Made by a program: the position numbers and the translations under genes. Below are positions 8,428-16,554 of a stretch of 22,419 nucleotides of DNA, in pieces. The notes under the pieces were generated by a model, which was not told the origin of the DNA, searched no databases, and saw only the letters and a program-made list of their open reading frames with translations. Source of the stretch: a bacterium (GTDB lineage: Bacteria > Bacillota > Clostridia > Oscillospirales > Acutalibacteraceae); contig JAHLBL010000007.1 in assembly GCA_020625635.1 (NCBI GenBank), positions 1 to 22,419 on the forward strand. Reading direction: 5' to 3'. Every line of letters starts with the position of its first letter. The stretch's first letter is position 1.

Positions 8428-10476
8428 ATGAACTGTCCGAATTGCGGTAAGGAAATAAAAAACGGAATGAAATTTTGCGTCTACTGCGGCTGTAAAACCG
8501 AGGTGGAGCCGACTGCCGCGGCATACAGCCCGCCTCAGGCTGTCCCTGTGACGGATAGTGGGTTCGCTAAACCGCCTGTCGCTCCCCGCAAGCCCGAGAA
8601 AAAGCGCGGCAAGGGACTTATAGCGGCTATCGTTGCCGTTGTCGCGGCGCTTGCGCTTATCGGCGGAACGGTCGGCGTTCTGCTTATAAACAAGGGCTCA
8701 GACGAAGCTGTTCAGGTCGCGGGCGCGACCGAGCTGCGCACGGTGCGCGGCAAGGTGGATACAGAGGCGGTCAAGCTCAGCGCGGCAAAGGAGCTTTCCA
8801 TAGCCGTATTTCCCGTCGACATCGATAAGGCTACGGGCAGGGCGACCGTCAGCCCCGAGCCGATCACAACGGCTTCGGTCAACGAAAACGGAGAGTATGA
8901 GGTTCAGCTCCCCGCGGGCGATTACATAATCGAGACTGTCGACGGCGACGACGGCGCTCCGGGTTATCACGAGGAGATCACCGTCCCCGAAAGGAAGCGC
9001 GGCACGGGCAGCCCTGACGAGCCCGACACAGACGACGAGCCGCTCGACGTAAGCAAGTTGAAGGAGCCGTCCGGTCTGGGCTTTGACACGGGCTTTAAGT
9101 ACGGACAGGTTTTCGGTTACAACGGAGTAGCGTATTACGCCGACAAAAACGGTCTGCGCCGCGATAATAACAAGGACTCACACCTTCTTGACGACCGCCG
9201 ATGTCTCGGGCTTGCCTTTGACGGCGAAACGGTTTATTATTCCGCGTTCGACAAGGATGTTGAAGTAAGCCCGAAAAATGATTATATGGAGGACTTCACC
9301 TACAGCAGGTTCAAAATGTGCTCCGTGTCCGCCGACGGAAAGAATAAGAAAACTCTGTTTTCGTGTATGTCAACGGGCAGACCGATTTGCGTTTACAATA
9401 ACAAGCTCTACTACACCGATTCGGATATGAGCAAGCGCGAGGATTCGTATTTTATATTTGACGGTCTGTACAGCTTTGACTTAAAAACAAAAAAGACCGA
9501 GCTCATCACCGAGCACGCCCAGACCGTCGCGTACGGCTGTGATAAGATATTCTGCCGCCGCGGAACTACCGACGCTTCAACTCAGCTGCTCCACTGCTAC
9601 GATTTAAAGACGGAGAAGCTTACCGAGACCGACTGCGGAGCCGTGACCTTCTGGATCGACGGAAACACGCTCTACTGTACGCAGTACGAGTATTCGGACG
9701 GTCAGATAAGCAGGCTGGTTTCACGCGATATCACCGACCTCGACAAAAGTGAAAACGTCATAATAAGGGAAGATAAAGCGTCCTCGGGCAGTAATAACAC
9801 GAGCGCGAAATACGCCGATTTCTGTGACAGCAGGTATGTGTACTATCGCTCCTATTCTTACGGTCACGGCGAGGATGAGTTAGACAACAGCTACTACAGA
9901 TACGATATAAATAAGAAAACCACGGAGCATATTTCCGATCTCGACGGCGGCAGGATGTACAGTATAATCCCGTACGGCAGCGGAGTTGTGTATTCCTCGC
10001 GGTGGGACGGCGGAAAGATGTACCTGCTTGCCTGGGACAGCAGCGAGCCTGTTGAATGCGGAACGCTGTTTGAAAACGAAATGCTGGTGACAGTAGTCGG
10101 GGACTACGCTTACTGCACCTTCTATGATGAGAACGGAGATTATCAGGAGAAGGAAGTCGTTAAACACACATTCAGGAATCCGTCCTCAGGAAAGACCTCA
10201 TCCGACACGGGGGAAAACACAGCGGAAAAGAAGCCTCTGACTCAGGAGGAGGCGGAGAGCGTTGCGCGCGAATTCTGGAAGGATACGCTCGAGAGCAGCT
10301 CGGCTGACGGAACGGTTTACGGAATGATGTTCTCGGGCACGAAGGAAGTCGGAGACAAGACTTATTACACCTTCTCGCTGAAATGGAAAACGCCCGATAT
10401 GAATGTAATGTCTACCATAGATTGGCTTTATGTTGACAAAGATACGGGCGAGTGTACTCAGGATTACCCGTCGTAA
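8428..10476 (+). CDS. Membrane-anchored zinc-ribbon protein with DUF5050-like propeller
   Basis: The protein has 682 residues, with AGGAGG upstream of ATG 8428. An N-terminal cytoplasmic zinc ribbon has C3-x2-C6 and C17-x2-C20. A Pro-rich basic linker leads to one transmembrane helix (about 63-87). The exported part starts with a carboxypeptidase-regulatory-like beta domain (about 100-195, ending ENGEYEVQLPAGDYIIE). It continues with a long series of beta strands with Tyr-rich VAYYADKNGL and TVYYSAF type repeats (about 220-590), resembling DUF5050 propeller proteins. A PepSY-like C-terminal segment (about 605-682) begins LTQEEAESVAREFW. Ligand and role are unknown. The layout would suit an envelope sensor or an assembly protein. 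It is probably co-transcribed with the transporter 15 nt downstream. Confidence 0.8.
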   Translation: MNCPNCGKEIKNGMKFCVYCGCKTEVEPTAAAYSPPQAVPVTDSGFAKPPVAPRKPEKKRGKGLIAAIVAVVAALALIGGTVGVLLINKGSDEAVQVAGATELRTVRGKVDTEAVKLSAAKELSIAVFPVDIDKATGRATVSPEPITTASVNENGEYEVQLPAGDYIIETVDGDDGAPGYHEEITVPERKRGTGSPDEPDTDDEPLDVSKLKEPSGLGFDTGFKYGQVFGYNGVAYYADKNGLRRDNNKDSHLLDDRRCLGLAFDGETVYYSAFDKDVEVSPKNDYMEDFTYSRFKMCSVSADGKNKKTLFSCMSTGRPICVYNNKLYYTDSDMSKREDSYFIFDGLYSFDLKTKKTELITEHAQTVAYGCDKIFCRRGTTDASTQLLHCYDLKTEKLTETDCGAVTFWIDGNTLYCTQYEYSDGQISRLVSRDITDLDKSENVIIREDKASSGSNNTSAKYADFCDSRYVYYRSYSYGHGEDELDNSYYRYDINKKTTEHISDLDGGRMYSIIPYGSGVVYSSRWDGGKMYLLAWDSSEPVECGTLFENEMLVTVVGDYAYCTFYDENGDYQEKEVVKHTFRNPSSGKTSSDTGENTAEKKPLTQEEAESVAREFWKDTLESSSADGTVYGMMFSGTKEVGDKTYYTFSLKWKTPDMNVMSTIDWLYVDKDTGECTQDYPS

Positions 10477-10491
10477 ACAGGACCGTGAATT

Positions 10492-11361
10492 ATGAATAAG
10501 CAAAAGTACAAGGGCATTATACTGATAATCACCTCGGCGCTGTGCTTTGCGCTGATGAACGCTTTCGTCAGGCTGGCAGGCGATCTGCCCACGCACGAAA
10601 AGGCTTTCTTCCGCAATTTCGTGGCGTTTATTATAGCGTTCGCGGTGCTTATAAGGAGCCGCGACAGCTTTCATTTCCAAAAGAAAAACCTTCCGCTCTT
10701 AATCGGAAGGTCGCTTGCGGGCACTGTCGGAATCCTCGGCAACTTCTACGCCCTCAGTCACCTTTCGTCGCTCGGGGACGCGTCGATCCTAAACAAGATG
10801 TCGCCGTTCTTCGCGGTGATCTTCTCGGTGCTCCTGCTCAGGGAAAAGCTGAAGCTGCCGCAGATACTTATACTGACCGGCGCGTTCATCGGGGCGATGT
10901 TCGTCGTGAATCCCACCTTCCAGAACGCGGAGCTCTTCCCGTCGCTGTGCGGACTGATGGGCGGTATCGGAGCGGGCGCGGCTTACGCTATGGTGAGAGC
11001 GCTCGGGCTGAGAGGGGAGAAGGGGAGCTTTATAGTCCTGTTCTTCTCGGGCTTCAGCTGTCTTGCGATGATCCCGTTTATGTTCTTTGAATTTAAGATG
11101 TTTACTCCCGTACAGCTTGTCTTTCTGCTGCTTGCGGGACTCGCCGCGGCGGGCGGTCAGTTTACAATCACCGCCGCCTATACCTTCGCGCCCGCGAGGG
11201 AAATCTCGATCTACGACTACAGCCAGATCATCTTTTCCTCACTGCTGGGCTTTTTCCTGTTCGACAATATCCCCGACGCGATGTCGCTTTTAGGCTACTG
11301 CGTCATAATCACAATGGCGTTCGTGATGTTTTTCTATAACAATAAAAAAGCTGATAATTAG
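10492..11361 (+). CDS. EamA-family (DMT superfamily) transporter
   Basis: The protein has 289 residues and about ten hydrophobic segments, arranged as two five-helix EamA repeats, which is the usual size for the family. The N-terminal repeat opens with SALCFALMNAFVRLAG. An Arg/Phe-rich loop AFFRNFVAFI follows, which is typical of the RhaT/YdcZ-like drug/metabolite branch. The C-terminal half ends in MFFYNNKKADN. The substrate cannot be assigned. The start at 10492 has only a weak purine-rich site (AGGA near 10479) and lies 15 nt after the preceding stop, suggesting read-through translation in one operon. A strong terminator follows. Confidence 0.9.
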   Translation: MNKQKYKGIILIITSALCFALMNAFVRLAGDLPTHEKAFFRNFVAFIIAFAVLIRSRDSFHFQKKNLPLLIGRSLAGTVGILGNFYALSHLSSLGDASILNKMSPFFAVIFSVLLLREKLKLPQILILTGAFIGAMFVVNPTFQNAELFPSLCGLMGGIGAGAAYAMVRALGLRGEKGSFIVLFFSGFSCLAMIPFMFFEFKMFTPVQLVFLLLAGLAAAGGQFTITAAYTFAPAREISIYDYSQIIFSSLLGFFLFDNIPDAMSLLGYCVIITMAFVMFFYNNKKADN

Positions 11362-11370
11362 TTTTATCGG

Positions 11371-11402
11371 GGCGGCTCAGGTTAAAAGAGCCGCCTCTTT
11401 TT
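11371..11402 (+). terminator. Intrinsic terminator after the EamA transporter gene
   Basis: GGCGGCTC at 11371-11378 pairs perfectly with GAGCCGCC at 11388-11395 around a 9-nt loop. TCTTTTTC follows. It lies between convergent genes. Only the + strand has a T tract, so it serves mainly the transporter operon. Confidence 0.88.
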
Positions 11403-12337
11403 CATCGGGAAGCTTCTCCGAACCTTGTCTCCACGAGCCTTGTGCTTTCGGCGGGGGAGTAGGTAAAGCGGTCTATATGGCTGCCCGTGAAATAATATTT
11501 CGGCGCGGTCACAGCCGCGGGGGCGTCGAAGGTGTCTATTATGATAAGCTTTATCTTCATCTTTTTCGGGATAATGCTCTTGATATACACGCTCGCCTGC
11601 ATACCGATCTCAGCCGCGGGGTGGCTCTCCGCGAGCCCCGCCAGATTCGGCGTGAGCTCCACAAACGAGCCGTAGCTCTCGACGCTGCGGATTATTCCCG
11701 TGACCGTCTCGCCCTGAGTAAAGCTCTCCGCGTTCTGTTCCCACGTGCCTAAAAGCTCCTTGTGGCTGAGGCTTATCCGCCCGTTCTCCACGGACTTTAT
11801 AACCGCTCTGATATCCATTCCGACCGTGAAGCGCTCGCGCGGGTGCTCGATACGTGAGACCGAGATTGCGTCTATCGGCATAAGCGCCGCGACTCCGCAG
11901 CCTATGTCCGCGAACGCTCCGAACGCCTCGAGGTGCGTCACGCGCGCGTCGGCTACGTCTCCCGCGCGGAGCGTCGAGATATAGCCGTCCATACACATCC
12001 TCTGAGCCTTTTCGCGCGACAGCACGGCGAGCGGACTGCCGTCGGACGAGACCGTTATATCGGTCACAATGAAGCACACAGGGCGGTTCACGCGCGAGAT
12101 CACCGCGATATCGCGCACGGTTCCCTCGCGTATCCCGACAGCGCCCTCCTCACGCGGTATGACGGCGTTCATTTCGCCGAGCTTCAGGTGCAGGTTGTGC
12201 TCGCGGTCGCATACCCTCACGACCGCCTCGAGAATCTTTCGGCTCGCCATAGCCTCGCGGAGCTTCTCGGGGCTGTTTATGTAAATCTGATTTTCCGCTG
12301 TGTTGAGCAGCTTTCCCTCAGGCAAAAAATACGTCAT
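11402..12337 (-). CDS. S1-domain RNA-binding protein (short ribosomal S1-like)
   Basis: The protein has 311 residues. The start at 12337 is chosen over a longer in-frame ATG because AAAGGAG (complement of 12345-12351) lies 7 nt upstream and the extra 14 residues look non-coding. The N-terminal part (about 27-95) resembles a degenerate S1/OB fold. Two clear S1 domains follow: about 123-194 (DARVTHLEAFGAFADIG, then RISLSHKELLGTW) and about 206-268 (GIIRSVESYGSFVEL). The C-terminal tail is unique. Full-length ribosomal S1 is longer in many bacteria, but short forms of this type are annotated as S1 in Clostridia. It probably binds mRNA or acts in translation. It faces away from the following operon across a palindrome-rich gap. 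Confidence 0.85.
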   Translation of the reverse strand: MTYFLPEGKLLNTAENQIYINSPEKLREAMASRKILEAVVRVCDREHNLHLKLGEMNAVIPREEGAVGIREGTVRDIAVISRVNRPVCFIVTDITVSSDGSPLAVLSREKAQRMCMDGYISTLRAGDVADARVTHLEAFGAFADIGCGVAALMPIDAISVSRIEHPRERFTVGMDIRAVIKSVENGRISLSHKELLGTWEQNAESFTQGETVTGIIRSVESYGSFVELTPNLAGLAESHPAAEIGMQASVYIKSIIPKKMKIKLIIIDTFDAPAAVTAPKYYFTGSHIDRFTYSPAESTRLVETRFGEASR

Positions 12338-12352
12338 ATAAATTCTCCTTTG

Positions 12353-12387
12353 ATACACATATGTCACAAGCCTCGGCATATGTGTAT
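12353..12387. promoter_or_regulatory. 11-bp perfect inverted repeat upstream of the S1-domain gene
   Basis: ATACACATATG at 12353-12363 and CATATGTGTAT at 12377-12387 are exact reverse complements around a 13-nt centre. It sits 2 bp beyond the ribosome-binding site of the minus-strand S1-like gene, so it could act as an operator or as a leader hairpin. No T tract follows on either strand. Confidence 0.5.
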
Positions 12388-12434
12388 TGCTTTGCTTTCG
12401 TGCGGAGCCGTAAAGTGGAGCGCCGCCCTCACAA

Positions 12435-12448
12435 TCAACATATGTTGA
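12435..12448. promoter_or_regulatory. 14-bp palindrome TCAACATATGTTGA (possible operator)
   Basis: This perfect palindrome lies in the divergent region between the S1-like gene and the cyclophilin gene. Its core ACATATGT also occurs in the left arm of the inverted repeat at 12357-12364, and GCATATGT occurs at 12376-12383. Repeated related palindromes between divergent genes suggest a dimeric repressor site. No specific regulator can be named. Confidence 0.45.
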
Positions 12449-12486
12449 ACAGAACTTTTTTATTACTATTGCTTTTTTCGGATATT

Positions 12487-12492
12487 TATAAT
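12487..12492 (+). promoter_or_regulatory. -10 element upstream of the cyclophilin gene
   Basis: A perfect TATAAT lies at 12487-12492 in an AT-rich stretch, about 44 bp before ATG 12536. The upstream -35 is poor (TTACTA with an 18-bp spacer is the best fit), so this may be an activator-dependent or weak promoter. Confidence 0.4.
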
Positions 12493-12535
12493 AAAATAAA
12501 AATATCTGTATTATATGATGAAAGGGTAACGCTTT

Positions 12536-13540
12536 ATGAAGTTAAAAAAGATTATTTCGGTTATGCTCGCCGCGGCGGTTATTTCAGCCTGCGCAGCCGC
12601 ATTATCCTCCTGCGGAGAGGAAAAGAAGGAGAGCGGTTCTGCTCAGTCTCAGACCGAAGAGACGACCGAGCAGACCTCCGAAACACAGGCGGCGACCGAG
12701 CTTAACGTAAAGACCAAGGGCGAGATAAAGGACTCCAGCCCTGCGCTTGACAACCTCAGCGAGGAGGGCTACGACACCTCTATGCTTTCAGCTACAGTGA
12801 ATTACGGCAAAAAGAAGTACGGCTTCCAGCTTGACAAGCCCGAAAAGGGCGAGACCGTAGCCGTTATGCACACGAGTATGGGCGATATCTCGATGCGCTT
12901 CTTCCCCAAATACGCCCCCAAGACGGTCAATAATTTCCTTATGCTCGCTCAGCAGGGCAAGTACGACGGAGTGACCTTCCACAGAGTAATCGATAACTTT
13001 ATGATTCAGGGCGGCGATTACGAGAACAACAACGGCACGGGCGGCAAGAGCGCCGACGGCGGTATGTTTGAGGACGAGTTCAGCGACAGGCTGTTCAACC
13101 TGCGCGGCTCCGTGGCTATGGCTAACAGCGGCGCGGACACCAACGGCAGCCAGTTCTTTATCAACCAGAATCCCGCGGGAGGCATTCCCTCGTGCGAGAC
13201 TAACTGGGAGGCTATTAAAGGCGAGTTGAAGGAAATAAAGAAGGACGCGGAAAAGCTCGCTCAGACAGTGAACTACTATACCCAGAACTTTGGCTACTAT
13301 ATGATGTTCAACACGGATTCAATGCCGAAGAAGGTCAAGGAGCTTTACGAGAAGTACGGCGGAAATCCCTCGCTCGACGGCGCGTTCAACATCGCCGACC
13401 GCGGTCACACCGTGTTCGCTCAGGTTTACGACGGAATGGACGTTGTCGACAAAATCGCTAAGGTCGAGGTCGACTCCGCAAGCAAGAAGCCCGTCGATGA
13501 CGTTACCGTCGACAGCATTGAGATCAAGAGCTATAAATAA
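12536..13540 (+). CDS. Cyclophilin-type peptidyl-prolyl isomerase lipoprotein
   Basis: The protein has 334 residues. The N-terminus is a lipoprotein signal with lipobox LSSC (Cys26), followed by a Gln/Thr/Glu-rich linker (about 28-55). The cyclophilin fold spans about 103-312. It shows GVTFHRVIDNFMIQGGD (catalytic Arg of the FHRV motif), GSVAMANSGADTNGSQFFI, and HTVFAQVYDGMDVVDKI. The enzyme isomerises X-Pro bonds and, as a lipoprotein, should act outside the membrane in folding exported proteins. A helical insertion of about 65 residues (about 212-277) separates QFFI from the NPSLDG segment that normally follows soon after. AAAGGG lies about 10 nt before ATG. It heads a co-directional run that encodes several exported proteins. 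Confidence 0.93.
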   Translation: MKLKKIISVMLAAAVISACAAALSSCGEEKKESGSAQSQTEETTEQTSETQAATELNVKTKGEIKDSSPALDNLSEEGYDTSMLSATVNYGKKKYGFQLDKPEKGETVAVMHTSMGDISMRFFPKYAPKTVNNFLMLAQQGKYDGVTFHRVIDNFMIQGGDYENNNGTGGKSADGGMFEDEFSDRLFNLRGSVAMANSGADTNGSQFFINQNPAGGIPSCETNWEAIKGELKEIKKDAEKLAQTVNYYTQNFGYYMMFNTDSMPKKVKELYEKYGGNPSLDGAFNIADRGHTVFAQVYDGMDVVDKIAKVEVDSASKKPVDDVTVDSIEIKSYK

Positions 13541-13550
13541 TTTTGCCTGC

Positions 13551-13594
13551 CCGATCTGCCGCTTTGCGGCATCGGACGACGGCTTTACCGCCGT
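13551..13594 (+). other. Two tandem hairpins after the cyclophilin gene
   Basis: CCGA(TC)TGCCGC at 13551-13562 pairs with GCGGCATCGG at 13566-13575 around a TTT loop. ACGGC at 13579-13583 pairs with GCCGT at 13590-13594 and is followed only by TTT. Neither has a convincing T tract, so they may be partial terminators, processing signals, or the 5' part of the structured element that begins 5 nt later. Confidence 0.45.
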
Positions 13595-13598
13595 TTGC

Positions 13599-13655
13599 GC
13601 CTTATCAGCCCACGGTAAGGAGCGCAGGGCTTTTCAGCTTGTGGGCTGAAAGGCT
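13599..13655 (+). promoter_or_regulatory. 57-nt structured leader element, copy 1
   Basis: CCTTA (13600-13604) and TAAGG (13616-13620) form a hairpin. Nine bases of its loop, TCAGCCCAC (13605-13613), are perfectly complementary to GTGGGCTGA (13641-13649). That second segment runs directly into AAAGG, the only purine-rich site before the start codon at 13656. The element recurs at 16555-16611 with identical length. The first 22 and last 19 bases are identical and only the 16-nt linker differs. A pseudoknot or a two-state switch controlling translation is inferred. No known riboswitch class was recognised. Confidence 0.6.
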
Positions 13656-14510
13656 GTGAAGATTGAAATGAGCAAGCCTGTTATTGCTATAATGTACGAC
13701 TTCGATAAAACCCTCTGCACCAAGGATATGCAGAACTACCGCTTTATTCCGAGCCTCGGTATGAAGGTCAGCGAGTTCTGGGACTATACGAACAGCGTCC
13801 AGCAGAGCGAGCATATGGATTCGGTTCTGGCGTATATGTACGCCGCGATCAAGATCGCGAGGGAGCGCAACATCCCCCTCACACGCGACCGTCTCGAGGA
13901 CAACGGCAGGGAGATAGAGTTCTTCCCCGGGGTGATCGACTGGTTTTCCCGAATCAACCGCTTCGGCGAAAAAATCGGCGCGCGTATCGAGCACTATGTT
14001 ATCTCCTCGGGAATGAAGGAGATCATCGACGGCACGAAAATCAGCGGAGAGTTCAAGAACATCTTCGCCTGCGAGTACCTCTATAACGAGGACGGCGTTG
14101 CCGTGTGGCCTAAAACGGCGGTAAACTACACCAACAAAACCCAGTTTGTATACCGTATCAACAAGGGCGTGCTCGACGTTTCCAACGACTTCGACCTGAA
14201 CCGCAGTATGCCCGACGACAGCAAGCGCGTGTCGTTTCGAAATATGATCTACATCGGCGACGGTCTTTCCGACGTGCCGTGTATGAAGATGATGAAGAGC
14301 TACGGCGGCAAGGCGATTGCCGTCTATCTCAAACCCGACGAAAAGGTCAGGGAGCTCCTTCGCAAGGACAGGGTGGACTATATCTATCCCGCCGACTACA
14401 GCGAGAACTCGGGGCTCGACCTCACAATAAAGGACATCATCAGAAGTATGGTAATTGCCGACAAGCTCAACGAGGAATATGTTGAGCAGATGAAGTCGGT
14501 CAGCGAATAG
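13656..14510 (+). CDS. HAD-superfamily phosphatase
   Basis: The protein has 284 residues if it starts at GTG 13656, or 280 from ATG 13668. The GTG is directly adjacent to the leader element with AAAGG only 2 nt away, so the start is uncertain. HAD motif I is YDFDKTLC (nucleophile Asp15, acid Asp17). Motif II is the Ser of VISSGMKE. Motif IV is GDGLSD (Asp202, Asp206). These residues support a Mg-dependent phosphohydrolase of the phosphoserine-phosphatase-like type. The substrate is unknown. There is no signal peptide, so it should be cytoplasmic. It lies 25 nt upstream of the secreted carbohydrate-binding-like gene, which suggests co-expression. Confidence 0.88.
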   Translation: MKIEMSKPVIAIMYDFDKTLCTKDMQNYRFIPSLGMKVSEFWDYTNSVQQSEHMDSVLAYMYAAIKIARERNIPLTRDRLEDNGREIEFFPGVIDWFSRINRFGEKIGARIEHYVISSGMKEIIDGTKISGEFKNIFACEYLYNEDGVAVWPKTAVNYTNKTQFVYRINKGVLDVSNDFDLNRSMPDDSKRVSFRNMIYIGDGLSDVPCMKMMKSYGGKAIAVYLKPDEKVRELLRKDRVDYIYPADYSENSGLDLTIKDIIRSMVIADKLNEEYVEQMKSVSE

Positions 14511-14535
14511 ATCTTTCCTAAAAGGAGGCAGGAAA

Positions 14536-16491
14536 ATGAAACATTTATCAAAGCGCGCGCTGGCGGTTCTTTTGGCTGTGCTGGTGGCGTTATCAACAAT
14601 GGTGCTCGCGTCCGTGACCGCGAGCGCGGAGGACGATATATTTAAGCCTATCGACCTTCCGCCCGATTTAGACGACGAGGATACTACCGAGACTGTTTCC
14701 GAGACCGTGCCCGTAATCGGCGACGAGATATTCCTTCTCGGACTGAGCGACGACTGGACGTCCTCCGAGGACAACAGGCTCAGGCTCGCTGACGACGGAG
14801 GCAGTACCTATACAGCCGTATTCGAGCTTGAAAAGGGAACCTACGAGTTTAAAATAAAGCTCGGCGCGACCGATATCGAGGGCGGCTGGCTCGGCAACAA
14901 CGGCACAATCAAGGACACGACAAAGGTGACCTCCGATATGGGCTGGAAGTTCAGCGGGGAAGAGGATAACTGCAAGCTCGATGCTTCGGGCGGAAAATAT
15001 ACATTCATTTTCAACAGCAAGGAGAATATGCTTGTTGTGGCGTATACCGCCAATGCCGATGACGAGCCCGTCGACGGTCCGCACCCCACGGGAATCTTCC
15101 TGCTCGGATTTGACGGCTGGACCTCGGGCGACGACAACGAGATGAAGAACGACGCTAAATACACGGGCACATACCGCAAGGAGCTCCAGCTTGAGAAGGG
15201 CGTTTATGAATTCAAAATCAAGCGCGGAGACACGACCTACAGCCCCGAAAGCGGCTGGTTCGGCTGTGATACCACGATTAACGACAGCACTACCGCCGAC
15301 CCGAATTACGCGTGGTATTATTTCAAGGCGGAAGGCAACAACTGTAAGCTTGTCGCGTCAGGCGGAAGATATAAGTTCGTCTATGTCCCCGAGAATCAGT
15401 CCCTTATGATTGAGTACAAGACGAACGACCAGACCGAGTCGAGCTACATCTTCTACTATCTCCCCGACGATGAGTTCGCCGAGGGCTGTACCTACAGGTT
15501 CAACTACTGCTCGCTTGCCGACGAGTGGAGCACGTATGATTTTGAGGCGACCTCCTATAAGCTGGAGGGAAAGACCGTTTACTCGACCTCCTTCACGACC
15601 GACGACAACGAGGTCAAGACGATTCAGTATCAGGTATATAAGGACGGCGAGTGGACAGCTCAGCGCACGCTGAATAATGTTTACTTCGATACGCTCAGCG
15701 GGCTTCTCTTCTACGGAGAACACGGCGACGCGGGCACGTTCGTTTACGACGTTCCCGAGACCGAGACAGCCGATGTTTCCGAAACATCCACCGATAATAA
15801 CGATGAGACCGAGACCGCGACCGATGCTTCGGAGACTGAGACCGTAACCGAGACAGCGACTGACGCTTCGGAGACCGAGACCGTAACCGAGACAGCGACC
15901 GACGCTTCGGAGACCGAGACCGTAACCGAGTCCGCGACCGACGCTTCGGAGACTGAGACCGTAACCGAGACAGCAAGTGAGAGCGAGACAGTTACCGAAA
16001 CTCAGGAGGAGACCGAGACGGACACCGCTCCCTTCGTTCCCGCTAAAAAGACGACCGTTAAGCTCACAAAGACAAAGGTCAAGCTCTATCTCACCGCGGT
16101 ATACACCATCAAGGCTAAGATAACGAACGCTTCGGGCAAGACGACCTATAAGTCGGACGACAAGAGAATCGCGACCGTTACCAAGAAGGGAAAGGTCAAA
16201 GCCGTTAAGAATGGCACGACATACATCACCGTTAAGAATAACGGCGTTTCCAAGAAGCTGAAGGTTATCGTAAAGAACCCGTCGCTGAAGAAAACTTCCG
16301 CGTCAGTTTACAAGAACAAGACCGTCAAGATCAAGGTGAACGGCTCGGGCAAGTTCGTATTCAAGTCAATGAACAGCGCTGTAGCTACAGTTACGTCCAA
16401 GGGCGTTGTAAAGGGCAGATCCCGCGGCGCAGCGATAATCAAGGTAAAGGCTAACGGAAAGATCCTTAAATTCAAGGTAAGAGTTCTGTAA
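14536..16491 (+). CDS. Secreted tandem CBM-like / YYLP-module / BIG2x2 protein
   Basis: The protein has 651 residues. AAAGGAGG lies 8 nt before ATG 14536. A signal peptide ends near residue 31 (TASA). Two homologous beta modules (about 63-172 and 186-296) share FLLG, W(T)S, LEKG(T/V)YEFKIK, GGWLG / SGWFG, NCKL(D/V)ASGG(K/R)Y. The pattern resembles the starch/pullulan-binding modules attached to Clostridia amylases, so alpha-glucan binding is inferred. A third module (about 303-395) matches residues 199-292 of the cohesin protein at 6298-7701. A Thr/Glu/Ser-rich linker with four 13-residue repeats (about 406-500) leads to two BIG2 repeats (about 504-651). There is no catalytic domain and no LPXTG. 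It is likely a non-catalytic surface glycan-binding protein. Confidence 0.85.
   Translation: MKHLSKRALAVLLAVLVALSTMVLASVTASAEDDIFKPIDLPPDLDDEDTTETVSETVPVIGDEIFLLGLSDDWTSSEDNRLRLADDGGSTYTAVFELEKGTYEFKIKLGATDIEGGWLGNNGTIKDTTKVTSDMGWKFSGEEDNCKLDASGGKYTFIFNSKENMLVVAYTANADDEPVDGPHPTGIFLLGFDGWTSGDDNEMKNDAKYTGTYRKELQLEKGVYEFKIKRGDTTYSPESGWFGCDTTINDSTTADPNYAWYYFKAEGNNCKLVASGGRYKFVYVPENQSLMIEYKTNDQTESSYIFYYLPDDEFAEGCTYRFNYCSLADEWSTYDFEATSYKLEGKTVYSTSFTTDDNEVKTIQYQVYKDGEWTAQRTLNNVYFDTLSGLLFYGEHGDAGTFVYDVPETETADVSETSTDNNDETETATDASETETVTETATDASETETVTETATDASETETVTESATDASETETVTETASESETVTETQEETETDTAPFVPAKKTTVKLTKTKVKLYLTAVYTIKAKITNASGKTTYKSDDKRIATVTKKGKVKAVKNGTTYITVKNNGVSKKLKVIVKNPSLKKTSASVYKNKTVKIKVNGSGKFVFKSMNSAVATVTSKGVVKGRSRGAAIIKVKANGKILKFKVRVL
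15817..15972 (+). repeat. Four tandem 39-bp repeats in the linker coding region
   Basis: Units begin at 15817, 15856, 15895 and 15934, each exactly 39 bp. Each encodes ATDASETETVTE(T/S) with only a few base changes between units. A degenerate partial unit (ASESETVTE) follows. In-frame units of this kind can change copy number by slippage, altering the length of the surface linker without breaking the frame. Confidence 0.9.
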
Positions 16492-16511
16492 ATATTGTAT
16501 CGGAATCATTT

Positions 16512-16536
16512 CGGGGGAGGGCTTCGCTCTCTCCCG
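16512..16536 (+). other. Hairpin after the CBM-like gene, no T tract
   Basis: CGGGGGAGGGC at 16512-16522 pairs with the pyrimidine-rich GCTCTCTCCCG at 16526-16536, allowing two G-T pairs, around a 3-nt loop. ATTCGGG follows instead of a T tract, so it is not a good intrinsic terminator. Its place before the leader element parallels the hairpins at 13551-13594. Confidence 0.5.
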
Positions 16537-16554
16537 ATTCGGGATATTGCGCCC

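Noticed and set aside
12338..12379. 14-residue N-terminal extension of the S1-domain protein
   Set aside because: The extension covers the ribosome-binding site and half of the inverted repeat. The internal ATG at 12337 has AAAGGAG at proper spacing.
13599..13655. Assignment of the leader element to a guanidine-II (mini-ykkC) riboswitch because of its ACGG
   Set aside because: That class needs two hairpins each with an ACGR terminal loop. Here there is one ACGG at the 3' side of an 11-nt loop and no second copy, so the match is coincidental.
13605..14774. 389-codon open frame on the minus strand
   Set aside because: It lies opposite the HAD gene and the start of the CBM-like gene, both with clear domains. 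It has no recognisable motif and arises from the codon bias of the + strand genes.
15817..15972. CRISPR-like array
   Set aside because: The 39-bp units are directly adjacent without spacers and stay in frame within a protein linker, so this is a coding tandem repeat.
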